Origin: Flammeovirga sp. SJP92
Lineage (GTDB): Bacteria > Bacteroidota > Bacteroidia > Cytophagales > Flammeovirgaceae
NCBI RefSeq assembly: GCF_001583495.1
Contig: NZ_LQAQ01000042.1
Span: 62,001-126,000, forward strand
Direction of reading: 5' to 3'
DNA: 64,000 nucleotides
Position 1 is the first letter of the stretch. The number at the start of each line of letters is the position of its first letter. Positions 17,587 to 26,766 of the stretch are shown here, in pieces. The notes beneath the pieces are model-generated. The model did no database searches. It was not told the DNA's origin and was given only the letters and a program-made list of their open reading frames with translations. The position numbers were made by a program, and so were the translations under genes.

Positions 17587-18543
17587 ATGAAGAAAACGGA
17601 ACAAGAAAAAAAGCAGGAACGCAAGAATAGAAACCTATCACTATTGATAACATTAATATCTGTAGTGATTTTAGGTGTCTTTGCTTGGTTTACTGTGGTT
17701 TGGTCTCCACCAGATCCTCCTATTCCTCAATACGGTATAGAAGTGAATTTCGGTTTGGATGATGCAGGAAGTGGAGATGTTCAATCAAAAGCTCCTTCAA
17801 CTGAAGAGAGCGAGTCGATTGAAGAACCAAAACCGACTCCAGAAACAGAGACAGTGGAACAACCCGTGGAGGAAGTGGTAGAAGAAGTTGTTGAGGAGCC
17901 AATTCCGGCTGAAACAACACCAGAACCTACTCCAGTGGAAGAAGTTGATCCTACACCACCTGCTGTAACGGATGCACCAGTGGAAGAAAGTGTGGAAACA
18001 ACAAAAGAAACCATTCAACCGAAGGAAGAAAAGGTGGAGGAGAAAGCTCCTGTTGAAGAGAAAAAAGTGGTTCCAGAAAAAAAGGAAGTTCCCAAAATCA
18101 ATACTCCAGTCACGGGAACATTATTGAAAAAGCCTGAAGGAGGAGATGGAAATTCATCAACTCCCAAAGAAAATAATAATGGAAATGTAGAAGGAGCAAA
18201 AGGTGATCAAGGGAGTAAGAAAGGTACTCTAAACGCAGATGCACTTTTAGAATCTGCTGGTGGTGCTGGAGGAACTGCATTAGATATGCCAGGTTGGAAC
18301 TGGATTGATCCTCCTGAAGTAGATGATAGCTCCAGAGAAACCGGTAAGATTATTTTTGAGATTCAGATAGATGATTTTGGCGAAGTTATTTCTGTAAAGA
18401 CAATTTACAGGTCAGTCACAAAACAGGTAGTAGATCAGTACAGAGAAGCCGTGGCTGAACTAACATTTGAACCAACTGATGCAGATACTAATATCCAAAG
18501 TATCACAACAGGTAGAATTACATTTATTATTCGATCGAAATAA
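17587..18543 (+). CDS. TonB/TolA-like energy transducer
   Basis: A 318-residue protein with a lysine-rich cytosolic start, one transmembrane helix (about 18-38, LLITLISVVILGVFAWFTVV), a long Pro/Glu/Val-rich periplasm-spanning region (about 60-190), a Gly/Asn-rich stretch, and a C-terminal TonB-like domain (about 255-318, GKIIFEIQIDDFGEVISV with TFEPTDADTN). TonB-like proteins carry the force from ExbB/ExbD to outer-membrane partners. Here that partner may be the barrel or TPR protein of the same operon. The S-x-x-H motif of classical TonB is not evident in the helix, so a TolA-like role is possible. It is the last gene of the operon, followed by a terminator. Confidence 0.85.
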   Translation: MKKTEQEKKQERKNRNLSLLITLISVVILGVFAWFTVVWSPPDPPIPQYGIEVNFGLDDAGSGDVQSKAPSTEESESIEEPKPTPETETVEQPVEEVVEEVVEEPIPAETTPEPTPVEEVDPTPPAVTDAPVEESVETTKETIQPKEEKVEEKAPVEEKKVVPEKKEVPKINTPVTGTLLKKPEGGDGNSSTPKENNNGNVEGAKGDQGSKKGTLNADALLESAGGAGGTALDMPGWNWIDPPEVDDSSRETGKIIFEIQIDDFGEVISVKTIYRSVTKQVVDQYREAVAELTFEPTDADTNIQSITTGRITFIIRSK

Positions 18544-18571
18544 TATTCGCAATAAAAATTTTATTATTTAT

Positions 18572-18612
18572 ACCCCGAAAATTTCTTTAAAGGTTTTTTC
18601 GGGGTTTTCTTT
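18572..18612 (+). terminator. Terminator of the TPR-ExbB/ExbD-TonB operon
   Basis: ACCCCGAAAA (18572-18581) pairs with TTTTCGGGGT (18596-18605), with a T-rich tail. Confidence 0.8.
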
Positions 18613-18640
18613 TCAAAGATGAGTTTCAATATTCATTACT

Positions 18641-19267
18641 ATGATTTTTTATTTAATCGTCTTTCTTGTATTCTTCTTTAGTATAGCCTTTTGGATTTAT
18701 AAAATTATTCAACACTATAGAAGAAGAAATACGATGTCGTTCATTATAAACATCTCTTTATTCTTCTCATTGGTGGTTGTTATTTTATGGAACCTTAGAT
18801 TATTCCCTCTATCAAAGAACTTCTATATAAAAGATAAGGCTGAACTTCTAACTGGTAAAGAATTTTGGAGTTGGAAGGTGTTTTCTTATGATGAATTTGG
18901 AGTCAGAGGAGAAGGTTACACTATTGATATTTATGAATTTGATTGGGAAACCGCGATGTATTTTGAAGATCCTGATCAACAATTTTTTACTAATTTCCCG
19001 AAGGAGCTCGAGTATAGAGGGAACTGGAATAGACATAAATGGTATAGAACACCTGTTATAAATTCAGAAGTTCAATTTCTAAAACATTCTTTAGGTCATG
19101 GACGAAGTTTTGATGAAGAAATGATGAAATATATCTCTTTTGTAAGGAACTTAGCACAGTCAGAAGGATCATATTATGCTTTCAATCATCTTGGAGATTT
19201 GAATGTTGACTTTTTTCTATTATCTCCAAAAGAGAAAGTAATAGTTTTGATCAATCATAATATGTAG
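18641..19267 (+). CDS. Hypothetical membrane protein with two N-terminal helices
   Basis: A 208-residue protein with two transmembrane segments (about 2-22 and 34-52) separated by a basic loop (YRRRN), then a soluble domain of about 150 residues rich in aromatic residues (GKEFWSWKVFSYDEFG and RGNWNRHKWYRTP). The soluble part should face one side of the membrane behind residue 52. I recognise no family. It lies just after an operon terminator and 29 bp before a GNAT gene on the same strand, so the two may be co-transcribed. Confidence 0.7.
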   Translation: MIFYLIVFLVFFFSIAFWIYKIIQHYRRRNTMSFIINISLFFSLVVVILWNLRLFPLSKNFYIKDKAELLTGKEFWSWKVFSYDEFGVRGEGYTIDIYEFDWETAMYFEDPDQQFFTNFPKELEYRGNWNRHKWYRTPVINSEVQFLKHSLGHGRSFDEEMMKYISFVRNLAQSEGSYYAFNHLGDLNVDFFLLSPKEKVIVLINHNM

Positions 19268-19296
19268 TATTTTTTTAAACTGAAACCATTAATTCA

Positions 19297-19722
19297 ATGA
19301 AAATTGAGGTCACTTCAAACCCTAAAGCTGAAGATTTAAAAACGATAAGTGAGGGTATTCAAAGTTATAATCAAGAATATATTTCGAATGAGGTTGTATT
19401 TGAACAAGATACTAAGTTTGCTGTTTTTGTAAAAGATAATCAAGGCAATGTTTTAGGAGGTATTCGAGCGTGTGCATTTTGGAATTACTGTATAATAGAG
19501 TTATTGTGGATCTCAAAAGAGGCTAGAGGAATGGGAGTAGGAAGCCAATTGATTTCATCAGCGGAACGGTATGCAATTGAAAATGGCTTTGAATATATGA
19601 GAACGGAGACTTTGAGCTTTCAAGCACGGCCTTTTTATGAACAGCAAGGTTATAAAGTGTACGGTGAATTAGCTGATTACCCTAAAGGACATACAACTTA
19701 TTGTTTAGTAAAGAAGCTTTAA
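19297..19722 (+). CDS. GNAT family N-acetyltransferase
   Basis: A 141-residue, one-domain acetyltransferase. The acetyl-CoA binding motif A is seen in ELLWISKEARGMGVGSQLI (R-G-M-G-V-G pyrophosphate loop), with beta strands VLGGIRACAFWNYC before it and a motif B region RPFYEQQGYKVYGEL after it. The substrate is unknown. The fold is close to small GNATs that acetylate amino groups of metabolites. Length and motifs are complete. It may form a unit with the membrane protein just upstream. Confidence 0.9.
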   Translation: MKIEVTSNPKAEDLKTISEGIQSYNQEYISNEVVFEQDTKFAVFVKDNQGNVLGGIRACAFWNYCIIELLWISKEARGMGVGSQLISSAERYAIENGFEYMRTETLSFQARPFYEQQGYKVYGELADYPKGHTTYCLVKKL

Positions 19723-19740
19723 ATGAAAATTTGCTGTATA

Positions 19741-19775
19741 AAAAAATCCCTCTTAGTCTAAAAGTCTAAGAGGGA
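19741..19775 (-). terminator. Terminator of the GH86-GH2 operon
   Basis: TCCCTCTTAG (19747-19756) pairs with CTAAGAGGGA (19766-19775). On the minus strand the stem runs into six T. It sits 83 bp beyond the GH2 stop codon and may also end the GNAT transcript on the other strand. Confidence 0.75.
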
Positions 19776-19857
19776 AACACATTTTTATGAAATGAAATAT
19801 TATTACTATTATCGTATTAAATTGGATGAAGATAAAAGTCATCCAATGTTATGTCTT

Positions 19858-22770
19858 TTATAATTCTTTTGCGTGAGCATTTGATTTTACTTGTCTTAAT
19901 TCAAAACCATTTAATACTACAGGAACATCCTGAGCGTGGTTTTGCAAGGTCAATCTCACATCTCCTTTGCCATCTGAGTAAATCAAGAATTTCGCTTTAG
20001 CAGGATAGAGGTTGCCTAATTTTGTACCGCTTGTAGGTTCAATAGCATGAACAACGGTTCTCTTTCCCTTGCTATCATCCGCAACAATTTGGTAAGTGTT
20101 TAATTTCTTCTCCAAAATTGCAGTTCCTTTCAACTTCGCTAAGACTTTGATAGAGTGGTGGTAGGTTACAATTTCATAAGTTCCTTTTGGTAAGCTTTTG
20201 AAAGTGACATCCAATTGATCATCACCTTTTACTTTTACAGCATCCATAGCTAAGTAAGGTTGATTCCCCAATAAGCCAAATGCAGTATTCCATTCTAACT
20301 TTCCTTTTTTAGCACTAACAGTTACTTCTGCTTTATAATCCTCTAAAGTGTAAGAAGATTTTGAAGTACCGTCCCAACGGTTCCAACCGAATTGTAATAG
20401 TTGGTCATCAGCACCCATATCTACTTTTACAATTGGATAATTAAATGCGTCTTTGATTTTTTGTTGACGGATATCTTTGTTGTAAGCTATTGTTTTACCT
20501 TCAATAACAGAAGACTTTAAACCTTTCGCCTTGGCTGTGATTTTGAAAGTGCCTTCTTGTAATGTAGACCTTAAAACAATAGAAGCAGTACCCCAATAAG
20601 CCTTATTTGGATTGGCACCTATTTCGGCATCACCAACCAAAATTCCTTCACCTTCGATCTTAAACGAAACCATAGATTCATTGTTCACGACATGGTTTCC
20701 ATCTTTATCCAAAATATAAGCTCTTACCATCCTCATGTCAGAACCACTCGCAAGGATAGGAGCATTTTGTTCCTCAATTTCTAATTTCAGTTGATAAGCC
20801 TTTCCATATTTGTTTAATGTATAATCAACTACTTCAACACCTCTGATAAATCCTTTTGCCTTTAAATCTCCTTTTTCTTCATTTAAAATAAATGTATAAG
20901 AAGGAGAATTACAGTGGCTTCTATTAGGATCATCATCTGGTTTTTGCTTGGCTACCAATTTTCTATCGTTATAAAGTTCAACTTCATCACAGTTACTGAA
21001 CACCACCACTTTGTTGTCTCGACTAGCTCTCTCATCTCCGATGTAGACCATTGGAGTTGTTGTCATTTCTGACTTATACCAGAAGTTTACAGGGTTAGGA
21101 ACTCTATAGAATGAGAAAGGTCTTCTTGGTTGCATTCCCCAATCTTTTTGGAATGAAAAATAATCATGTGCTGTCCAAACTGCTACGCCAAATCGATTGG
21201 CAGAAGCTTTGGATTTAGAAACTTCAAATTGATTTTTTAATGCATCATAAGAAGAACCATGCTCACATAAGAAAGAAAAATCATTTTCAGTAACAGGCAT
21301 ATTTTGATAATCCATTGGAGTATAGATGTCACAAATACCCGAATGCACAGGTCCCGTCCAAGGGGCACCATTTGAACCTGTCATTCTTGTAGGATCTTCT
21401 TCCTTACAAGCATAGTGTAATCTTTCTACTGGACCTCTATGATTCAGACCACCGCTCCACATCAAAATTGAAGGATTATTTCTGTGGTTGCGAATCATGA
21501 TTCGAGTAGCTTCTTCAAGGTTGTCAAACCATTCACCTTCAACAAAATGAATCCATGATGGAGCTTCTTCAATCAATAAAATACCTAATTCATCACAAGC
21601 TTCAACAAATGAGTTGTCATGAGGATAGTGTGCCAAACGGACCACGTTATAACCTGTTTCTTTTAATTGTTCAGCATCTTTTCGGTGTAAACTGTTAGCT
21701 ACCGCATCACCTACAAATGGATATTGCTGGTGCTTATTCACTCCAATTAGTTCTACAGGCTCACCATTTAATAGAAAACCTTTTCCATCTATAAAATCAA
21801 ACCTTCTTATCCCTAATGGGTTCTCTACCATATCCATCAATTGATTGTCTTGATATACTAAAGTCTGTACTCTGTATAAATATGGATCATCAATAGACCA
21901 TAAATGAAGATTTTCAGTGATACCAGTAGTTTGCTGGAACGTATGATCACTATTAGGACCAACCTGATGTTGATCAATTGCTTTTGCAATTACATATCCA
22001 TCTTTATCAATAATTCTTTGTTCAACTTTAGCTGAAACAGCTGTATTTTGTTCGTTTCTGACAGTAGATCTAATATTAACAGTAGCATTATTTTTTGATA
22101 CTGTTGGAGTTGTAATAAAGATTCCCGCATATTTATCTTCCCAGTTGAATGTGATATTCAAAGGATTTTTGACTACTAGATAAACATCTCTATAAAGTCC
22201 ACTGAATAGGATGTAGTCCCTACGATCACCATCAGGTGGAATATTCGGATTTAATCTATTATCTACACTTAATACAATTGTATTCGGTTTTCCATCTTTA
22301 TGAACAAAATCAGTAACATCAAAATGGAATGGTGTAAAACCACTTACCATATCCTCACCAACATATTTGCCATTTACCCAAAGTTTAGTGTGTTGGTGAG
22401 CCCCTTCAAACTCCAAAAATATTTTTTGACTTGGATTAGCCTCAATTTTCAATTGCTTTCTATACCACCCAATATAACGGTGGAAAGTTTCTTGAAAAGA
22501 AGAATCAGTACAATTGTCTAACTCATTAGAAGAGAGTTTCATACTATGAGGTACGTTGACTACTTCCCAATTTGAATCGTCAAATGAAGTAGAAGAGACC
22601 ACTTTCTCATCTTTTTCACCTCGGTAAAAAGACCATTGTTCATTGATGTCCAACTTTACTCTGGCTTGTTGAAGCTCAATAGTTGTTTGTGCAAAAAGGT
22701 TAGAACAGAAAAGAATGCTACCAAGAAGTAGCATTCCTCTGAACAACCCTAAGGGGTTGAATGTTTTCAT
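19858..22770 (-). CDS. Glycoside hydrolase family 2 protein (beta-galactosidase-like)
   Basis: A 970-residue secreted enzyme. A signal peptide ends near residue 28 (SNLFAQ); then come the GH2 sugar-binding jelly roll (about 40-205, with GWYRKQL and LWVNGKYVG), the Ig-like domain (about 206-325), the TIM barrel (about 326-600) and C-terminal beta domains. The barrel keeps the nucleophile segment FLCEHG (Glu503), but the acid/base segment, normally MWSLGNE, reads MWSGGLNH (Asn443-His444), so the usual glutamate is not seen. Next to a GH86 enzyme it probably acts on agar or porphyran oligosaccharides as an exo-beta-galactosidase. The start is 1 bp after the GH86 stop. No T9SS tail is seen. Confidence 0.9.
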   Translation of the reverse strand: MKTFNPLGLFRGMLLLGSILFCSNLFAQTTIELQQARVKLDINEQWSFYRGEKDEKVVSSTSFDDSNWEVVNVPHSMKLSSNELDNCTDSSFQETFHRYIGWYRKQLKIEANPSQKIFLEFEGAHQHTKLWVNGKYVGEDMVSGFTPFHFDVTDFVHKDGKPNTIVLSVDNRLNPNIPPDGDRRDYILFSGLYRDVYLVVKNPLNITFNWEDKYAGIFITTPTVSKNNATVNIRSTVRNEQNTAVSAKVEQRIIDKDGYVIAKAIDQHQVGPNSDHTFQQTTGITENLHLWSIDDPYLYRVQTLVYQDNQLMDMVENPLGIRRFDFIDGKGFLLNGEPVELIGVNKHQQYPFVGDAVANSLHRKDAEQLKETGYNVVRLAHYPHDNSFVEACDELGILLIEEAPSWIHFVEGEWFDNLEEATRIMIRNHRNNPSILMWSGGLNHRGPVERLHYACKEEDPTRMTGSNGAPWTGPVHSGICDIYTPMDYQNMPVTENDFSFLCEHGSSYDALKNQFEVSKSKASANRFGVAVWTAHDYFSFQKDWGMQPRRPFSFYRVPNPVNFWYKSEMTTTPMVYIGDERASRDNKVVVFSNCDEVELYNDRKLVAKQKPDDDPNRSHCNSPSYTFILNEEKGDLKAKGFIRGVEVVDYTLNKYGKAYQLKLEIEEQNAPILASGSDMRMVRAYILDKDGNHVVNNESMVSFKIEGEGILVGDAEIGANPNKAYWGTASIVLRSTLQEGTFKITAKAKGLKSSVIEGKTIAYNKDIRQQKIKDAFNYPIVKVDMGADDQLLQFGWNRWDGTSKSSYTLEDYKAEVTVSAKKGKLEWNTAFGLLGNQPYLAMDAVKVKGDDQLDVTFKSLPKGTYEIVTYHHSIKVLAKLKGTAILEKKLNTYQIVADDSKGKRTVVHAIEPTSGTKLGNLYPAKAKFLIYSDGKGDVRLTLQNHAQDVPVVLNGFELRQVKSNAHAKEL

Positions 22771-22771
22771 C

Positions 22772-25672
22772 TTATTGTATTAGAATTTTCTTAATGAAGT
22801 TTTCTTTTTCACCATAAACCCTAATTAGATAAATCCCCTTAGAGTACTGGTTTGTTAGTTTGAAGTTTACTTGAGTATGAGGGATTGGATAGTCAAATTG
22901 ATCGTAAATCTTTCCATTTGTGTCTAATACCTCAATTTTATAAATCTTGCTGTTTCCTTTGATACTCATCAATTGTTGGCTTTGAGTAGGATTAGGGAAA
23001 ACAGTAATATTTTCTTCTGTGGTTAATTCGTCTCCAATTGAAAGCACTGGGTCAAATTCAAAGTCTGTCATCACTGCTTCAGCCAATGACATGCCATTCA
23101 AACTGTTTGATTTGACAACTTTTGCTACTACTTCTACTTGATCATAGTTCAAAGGTTCAGCAAAAATATTCATATCTACACTGATATTTGATGAACCTTT
23201 TTCAACGCTAACTTTGGATTGACCAAGTAAAAATGCATCACCCCAAAGCTCAATAATAATGTCTCTATCTTCAGATGCAGTGTACTCAATTTCAAAAGTA
23301 TTGACTTCTCCCATTTTGATTTCCGTGTTTGAAGATGTGAAATCAATTGCATCAGAAAGAGTTTGAGCGTTGCTCAGTTCAATAAAATCAATTATTGCTG
23401 TTCCTATTACTGAGAAAATTTGAATAGGGTATTTCCCAGCTGAAAGCTCTACTGTAGTTTCAAAATTGGTTTTATCAGTAGTATTGATAGTAATAACTTT
23501 GCCTAAAACTTCATTGTGTGACATCAATGCGACCTTAGCATTTTCCGAAGTTGTTTTTCCTGATACTGATAGGGTATAAGTGGCATTTTCTGGAACATCT
23601 ATACTGTAGGAAGTCCATTCACCTTCTTCAAGAAGAATTTCAAAGTTTTCAGTATTTTTTTGGATATTCACTCCTTCAGATAAACGGTATTGTTTTGAAT
23701 TATTGATACCATCTAACGAATTGTAACCGATACCTTGTCCACCAATATCAAAGTCTTCGGCTTCAATTTTTTGTGGTAACTCATAACGACTTCCATTGAA
23801 TGGGAATCTGTTGCCAAAATTATGAATACTATTGACAGATAATACCACAGAGCTTACAGCACCGCCTTCATCACTAAAACTCAATTCTACTGAATTGTTA
23901 GCTTTCAGTAATTTGTAAGGTACAGGGACTTCAATAACTCCAAAGAAATCCTCTCTGTCTGCTTGGTCGTAACCTTTCCAGTTTGATAAACTGTTTAGTG
24001 TTACACCATTAATTTTTACTCTAGGCTTTTTAGACATGTCATGCTTTCTACCAATGGCCATTCTCAATCTTGCTTCACCCTCCATCGAAAGATCAGTAAC
24101 ACCGTTAAATGCGAATGTCATTTTGTTGTTGGCCTTAATATCCTGCATGTATGTTTTAGAGTAATACTCTTTTCTTATAGCTTTTTTGCTGAATGTTACC
24201 TCACGGTCAAGCGTATATGTTAATACTATTGTTTCATGTGGCTCAATACTGATACTAGAAGGTACTTCAGTAAGGTCTTCATCTTTATAAATAGGATCTT
24301 CATTTTGATAGATCTTTAAGCTTCTCTTATTGACTTTTTGGAAATCGCCCATTGAAGAAACAAACTGTAAAGCAACATCCTGATTTTTAGTGTCAATATT
24401 ATTCAAACAGATATATGCGGTCTTTCCATCCACAAAAGCTTGAACAAAAATATCTGGATTAGAGGAAGAACAACGGACACGTTTTCCTTTTACATTGTCC
24501 CAAAGATGGAAGAAATCTTTCTTTGCAGTTAATAAAAACTCAGTAGGTTCTCCATTGACGATTGACGACTTTACAGGACGCCATAAGTCCGCTCCATAAG
24601 GTTCAAAATCAGCACCCCAATGCCATGGAGATTTACCAGTAATAAATGGAATAGAGATCATTAAACGATCTTCTCTGTCCATTAAACCAAAAATAATATG
24701 ATTGATAGAGCGAACAGTCTGAATACTTTCTACATCAGTATAGGTATCACCATATCCGCTTGAAATGCCACCATATTCAGTAATTGCGTGGGGCTTCACG
24801 GAGTCCCATTTGATATAACTATAAGTCTCAATCAAGTCAAGAATTGCATCTGCATTACTGCCTGACCGTTCTGTGTCCTGTCCTGTGACATTAATGCCGT
24901 CATAAAGGTGAGTAGAAAAACCAGCCATATAATCACCTGCTACATCCATAAACATTTTCATTCTAGACTCCCAATGTTCAAAATCCCAAAGTTCCATTGA
25001 TGGCCAAGCGGAAGAATAACCTATGACTTTTGTTTCTAAACCTTGCTCTTGGAAAGACTTGCCTATTTCTTTAAAATATTCTGCTGTTTTACGTCTTACA
25101 TCTGCTTCAGAATACTTACCATTTTCAGTATATTCATCAGCGTGTACAAAAGGTTCGTTTACTGGTTCGTAATAATAAGGACGTGTTGCGTCTTCGTAAA
25201 AATGTTGGAAATATTGTGCTGCAAACTTTCCAGCTTCCTCAGTATCCATTTCCATACGGATCATTGACACAGGGTGGTCCGTCACTACAAGTTGACGTGA
25301 GATATGTTTGTAATGATCTTGTTCTTTAGCATATTTTACGTTGTTTGCACCCTCTTTTTCTACCGTTGAAGCACCAGGGAAAACGCCATTTGTGTTGATA
25401 TAGTTACTATATCTACCAAATGCCCCCCAAAATGAACGCCCCTGAGTAACCTCCCAATTCTTGAGTAATTCCATGTCATCATCCGTATGATCCTTGTTGG
25501 GTATCATGTGTAGATTAAAGAATTTTTTTCGATCTAATTCAGATACATCTTCTAAGTAACGTTGTGTTTGAAAGTCAATTGAGATTGCAGTTTGAGCCGA
25601 TGTTTCCTGAGCTAATACAAGTACAGAAAAGCATGCTAAAACTTTGCATATAGGTTTGTAAAATATTTTCAT
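22772..25672 (-). CDS. GH86 beta-agarase / beta-porphyranase with CBM6-like and T9SS domains
   Basis: A 966-residue secreted endo-hydrolase of agar-type galactans. Order: signal peptide (to about residue 26), GH86 catalytic barrel (about 30-400) with acid/base YYEPVNEP (Glu173) and nucleophile HAITEYGG (Glu299), a beta-sandwich region (400-620), a CBM6-like module (634-768, starting KIEAEDFDIGGQG with GEWTSYSIDV), an Ig-like spacer, and a type IX secretion C-terminal domain (888-966, VFPNPT start, GIYLIRV). Family members cut beta-1,4 bonds in agarose or porphyran; the specificity cannot be decided here. It is first in a two-gene unit with GH2. The T9SS tail predicts surface attachment or release. 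Confidence 0.93.
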   Translation of the reverse strand: MKIFYKPICKVLACFSVLVLAQETSAQTAISIDFQTQRYLEDVSELDRKKFFNLHMIPNKDHTDDDMELLKNWEVTQGRSFWGAFGRYSNYINTNGVFPGASTVEKEGANNVKYAKEQDHYKHISRQLVVTDHPVSMIRMEMDTEEAGKFAAQYFQHFYEDATRPYYYEPVNEPFVHADEYTENGKYSEADVRRKTAEYFKEIGKSFQEQGLETKVIGYSSAWPSMELWDFEHWESRMKMFMDVAGDYMAGFSTHLYDGINVTGQDTERSGSNADAILDLIETYSYIKWDSVKPHAITEYGGISSGYGDTYTDVESIQTVRSINHIIFGLMDREDRLMISIPFITGKSPWHWGADFEPYGADLWRPVKSSIVNGEPTEFLLTAKKDFFHLWDNVKGKRVRCSSSNPDIFVQAFVDGKTAYICLNNIDTKNQDVALQFVSSMGDFQKVNKRSLKIYQNEDPIYKDEDLTEVPSSISIEPHETIVLTYTLDREVTFSKKAIRKEYYSKTYMQDIKANNKMTFAFNGVTDLSMEGEARLRMAIGRKHDMSKKPRVKINGVTLNSLSNWKGYDQADREDFFGVIEVPVPYKLLKANNSVELSFSDEGGAVSSVVLSVNSIHNFGNRFPFNGSRYELPQKIEAEDFDIGGQGIGYNSLDGINNSKQYRLSEGVNIQKNTENFEILLEEGEWTSYSIDVPENATYTLSVSGKTTSENAKVALMSHNEVLGKVITINTTDKTNFETTVELSAGKYPIQIFSVIGTAIIDFIELSNAQTLSDAIDFTSSNTEIKMGEVNTFEIEYTASEDRDIIIELWGDAFLLGQSKVSVEKGSSNISVDMNIFAEPLNYDQVEVVAKVVKSNSLNGMSLAEAVMTDFEFDPVLSIGDELTTEENITVFPNPTQSQQLMSIKGNSKIYKIEVLDTNGKIYDQFDYPIPHTQVNFKLTNQYSKGIYLIRVYGEKENFIKKILIQ

Positions 25673-25704
25673 CTTAGATTGCTAATTAGTAATAATTCAT
25701 AATC

Positions 25705-25712
25705 CAAATATA
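25705..25712 (-). promoter_or_regulatory. Predicted -7 element of the GH86-GH2 operon
   Basis: On the minus strand TATATTTG matches TAnnTTTG exactly, 33 bp before the GH86 ATG. No clear TTG is seen at -33, which is compatible with dependence on an activator. The rest of 25713-26072 shows no gene. Confidence 0.5.
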
Positions 25713-26072
25713 CAGTATGATGCAGGGGAGGTATGGGTATAATTTTGATGAAAATAAGGGGGTAATTATTGAAGTTAGTGCCTTGGGTTGTATAAAAACA
25801 AAGATTTTTTTCCAAAGAGCCCTGTTTGAATCAGTGTTAGCTAAATATGAATTATAAGAGTTGGGACGTAGTTGTAGATGAATAGACAGTAAATATTTCG
25901 TTTCAATTCGTTTTTCACTTTTTGAAGAAATCTTTTTTATTTAAATTATAATATGCTTCGCTTTTCAAATCATTTAAAAAGTTTTTTCTTTAAGAGTATA
26001 TTTTAAAAATACTCTAACCCAAAGAATAGCAATTCAAGTTTAATTTCTCACATCCTATTTGCTATTGAAGAA

Positions 26073-26570
26073 ATGAAAAATATTAAAAACATATCACCCA
26101 CTACTTTTTTTAGTCTAGTTCTTATTTTGTTTGGAACAAATATGCTTTACAATAATTTGACTGAAATTCGTTTCCTTGAAAATTACAGTATTATTGAAAT
26201 CAGTCAAGATCAAGCCTCCGTTCAATTGACCTCCTCTTTTTCTTTTGATGCTAATTATGGAATCAACAAGGTTAACTTGGGGTATTTAGGAGTAGTGATT
26301 TCGATTTTATATCTATCATCAGGCCTTTTTCTTTATTTCTTAAAGGAATCTTCTTTTAATTCTGTGAAAGTAATATTGATCATAAGTATCCTCTTTTCAA
26401 CCTTCAAGACTTTTTTCAATTTACAAGAGGCCTCCGACCTTTTATTTTATTCCTTAATTTCAAAGAATATAGCAAGTATACTTATTGATATGATGTTGCT
26501 TGTGTTTTTTATCATTGAGGTTTTGAAAGAGGAAAAAACAAATGATTTAGGAGGAATTATTGGTTTTTAG
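26073..26570 (+). CDS. Hypothetical integral membrane protein
   Basis: A 165-residue protein with about four hydrophobic segments (near 9-25, 71-90, 95-112 and 130-150) and a charged C-terminal tail (EEKTNDLGG). The section between helices 1 and 2 (about 26-68) is hydrophilic and probably periplasmic. No family is recognised. It is divergent from the GH86-GH2 operon with a 400-bp gap and has no same-strand neighbour, so context gives no functional hint. Confidence 0.65.
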   Translation: MKNIKNISPTTFFSLVLILFGTNMLYNNLTEIRFLENYSIIEISQDQASVQLTSSFSFDANYGINKVNLGYLGVVISILYLSSGLFLYFLKESSFNSVKVILIISILFSTFKTFFNLQEASDLLFYSLISKNIASILIDMMLLVFFIIEVLKEEKTNDLGGIIGF

Positions 26571-26725
26571 TTGAAAGATTGTTTGTTGAAAAAGTATAGG
26601 ATCATTGATGGTTTAATGGAATCAAAAAATTCTTAATTTAGCCTAACGCATACAGATACCAAGTTTAATGAAACTGATACATACCTTAAAAAAATCAGTT
26701 TAAGGAATTAATAAAAATAGAGTAA

Positions 26726-26747
26726 GGGCAGGCTCATGTGCCTACCC
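26726..26747 (-). terminator. Weak terminator after the M1 peptidase
   Basis: GGGCAGGC pairs with GCCTACCC (one mismatch) around a 6-nt loop, 20 bp beyond the stop at 26767. The T-run on the minus strand is poor and interrupted. Confidence 0.4.
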
Positions 26748-26766
26748 AAGAATGTCAATACAGAGG

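Noticed and set aside
17781-18018. Ser/Gly/Thr-rich and Phe/Trp-rich minus-strand frames
   Set aside because: Antisense shadows of the Glu/Pro/Val repeat region in the TonB-like gene.
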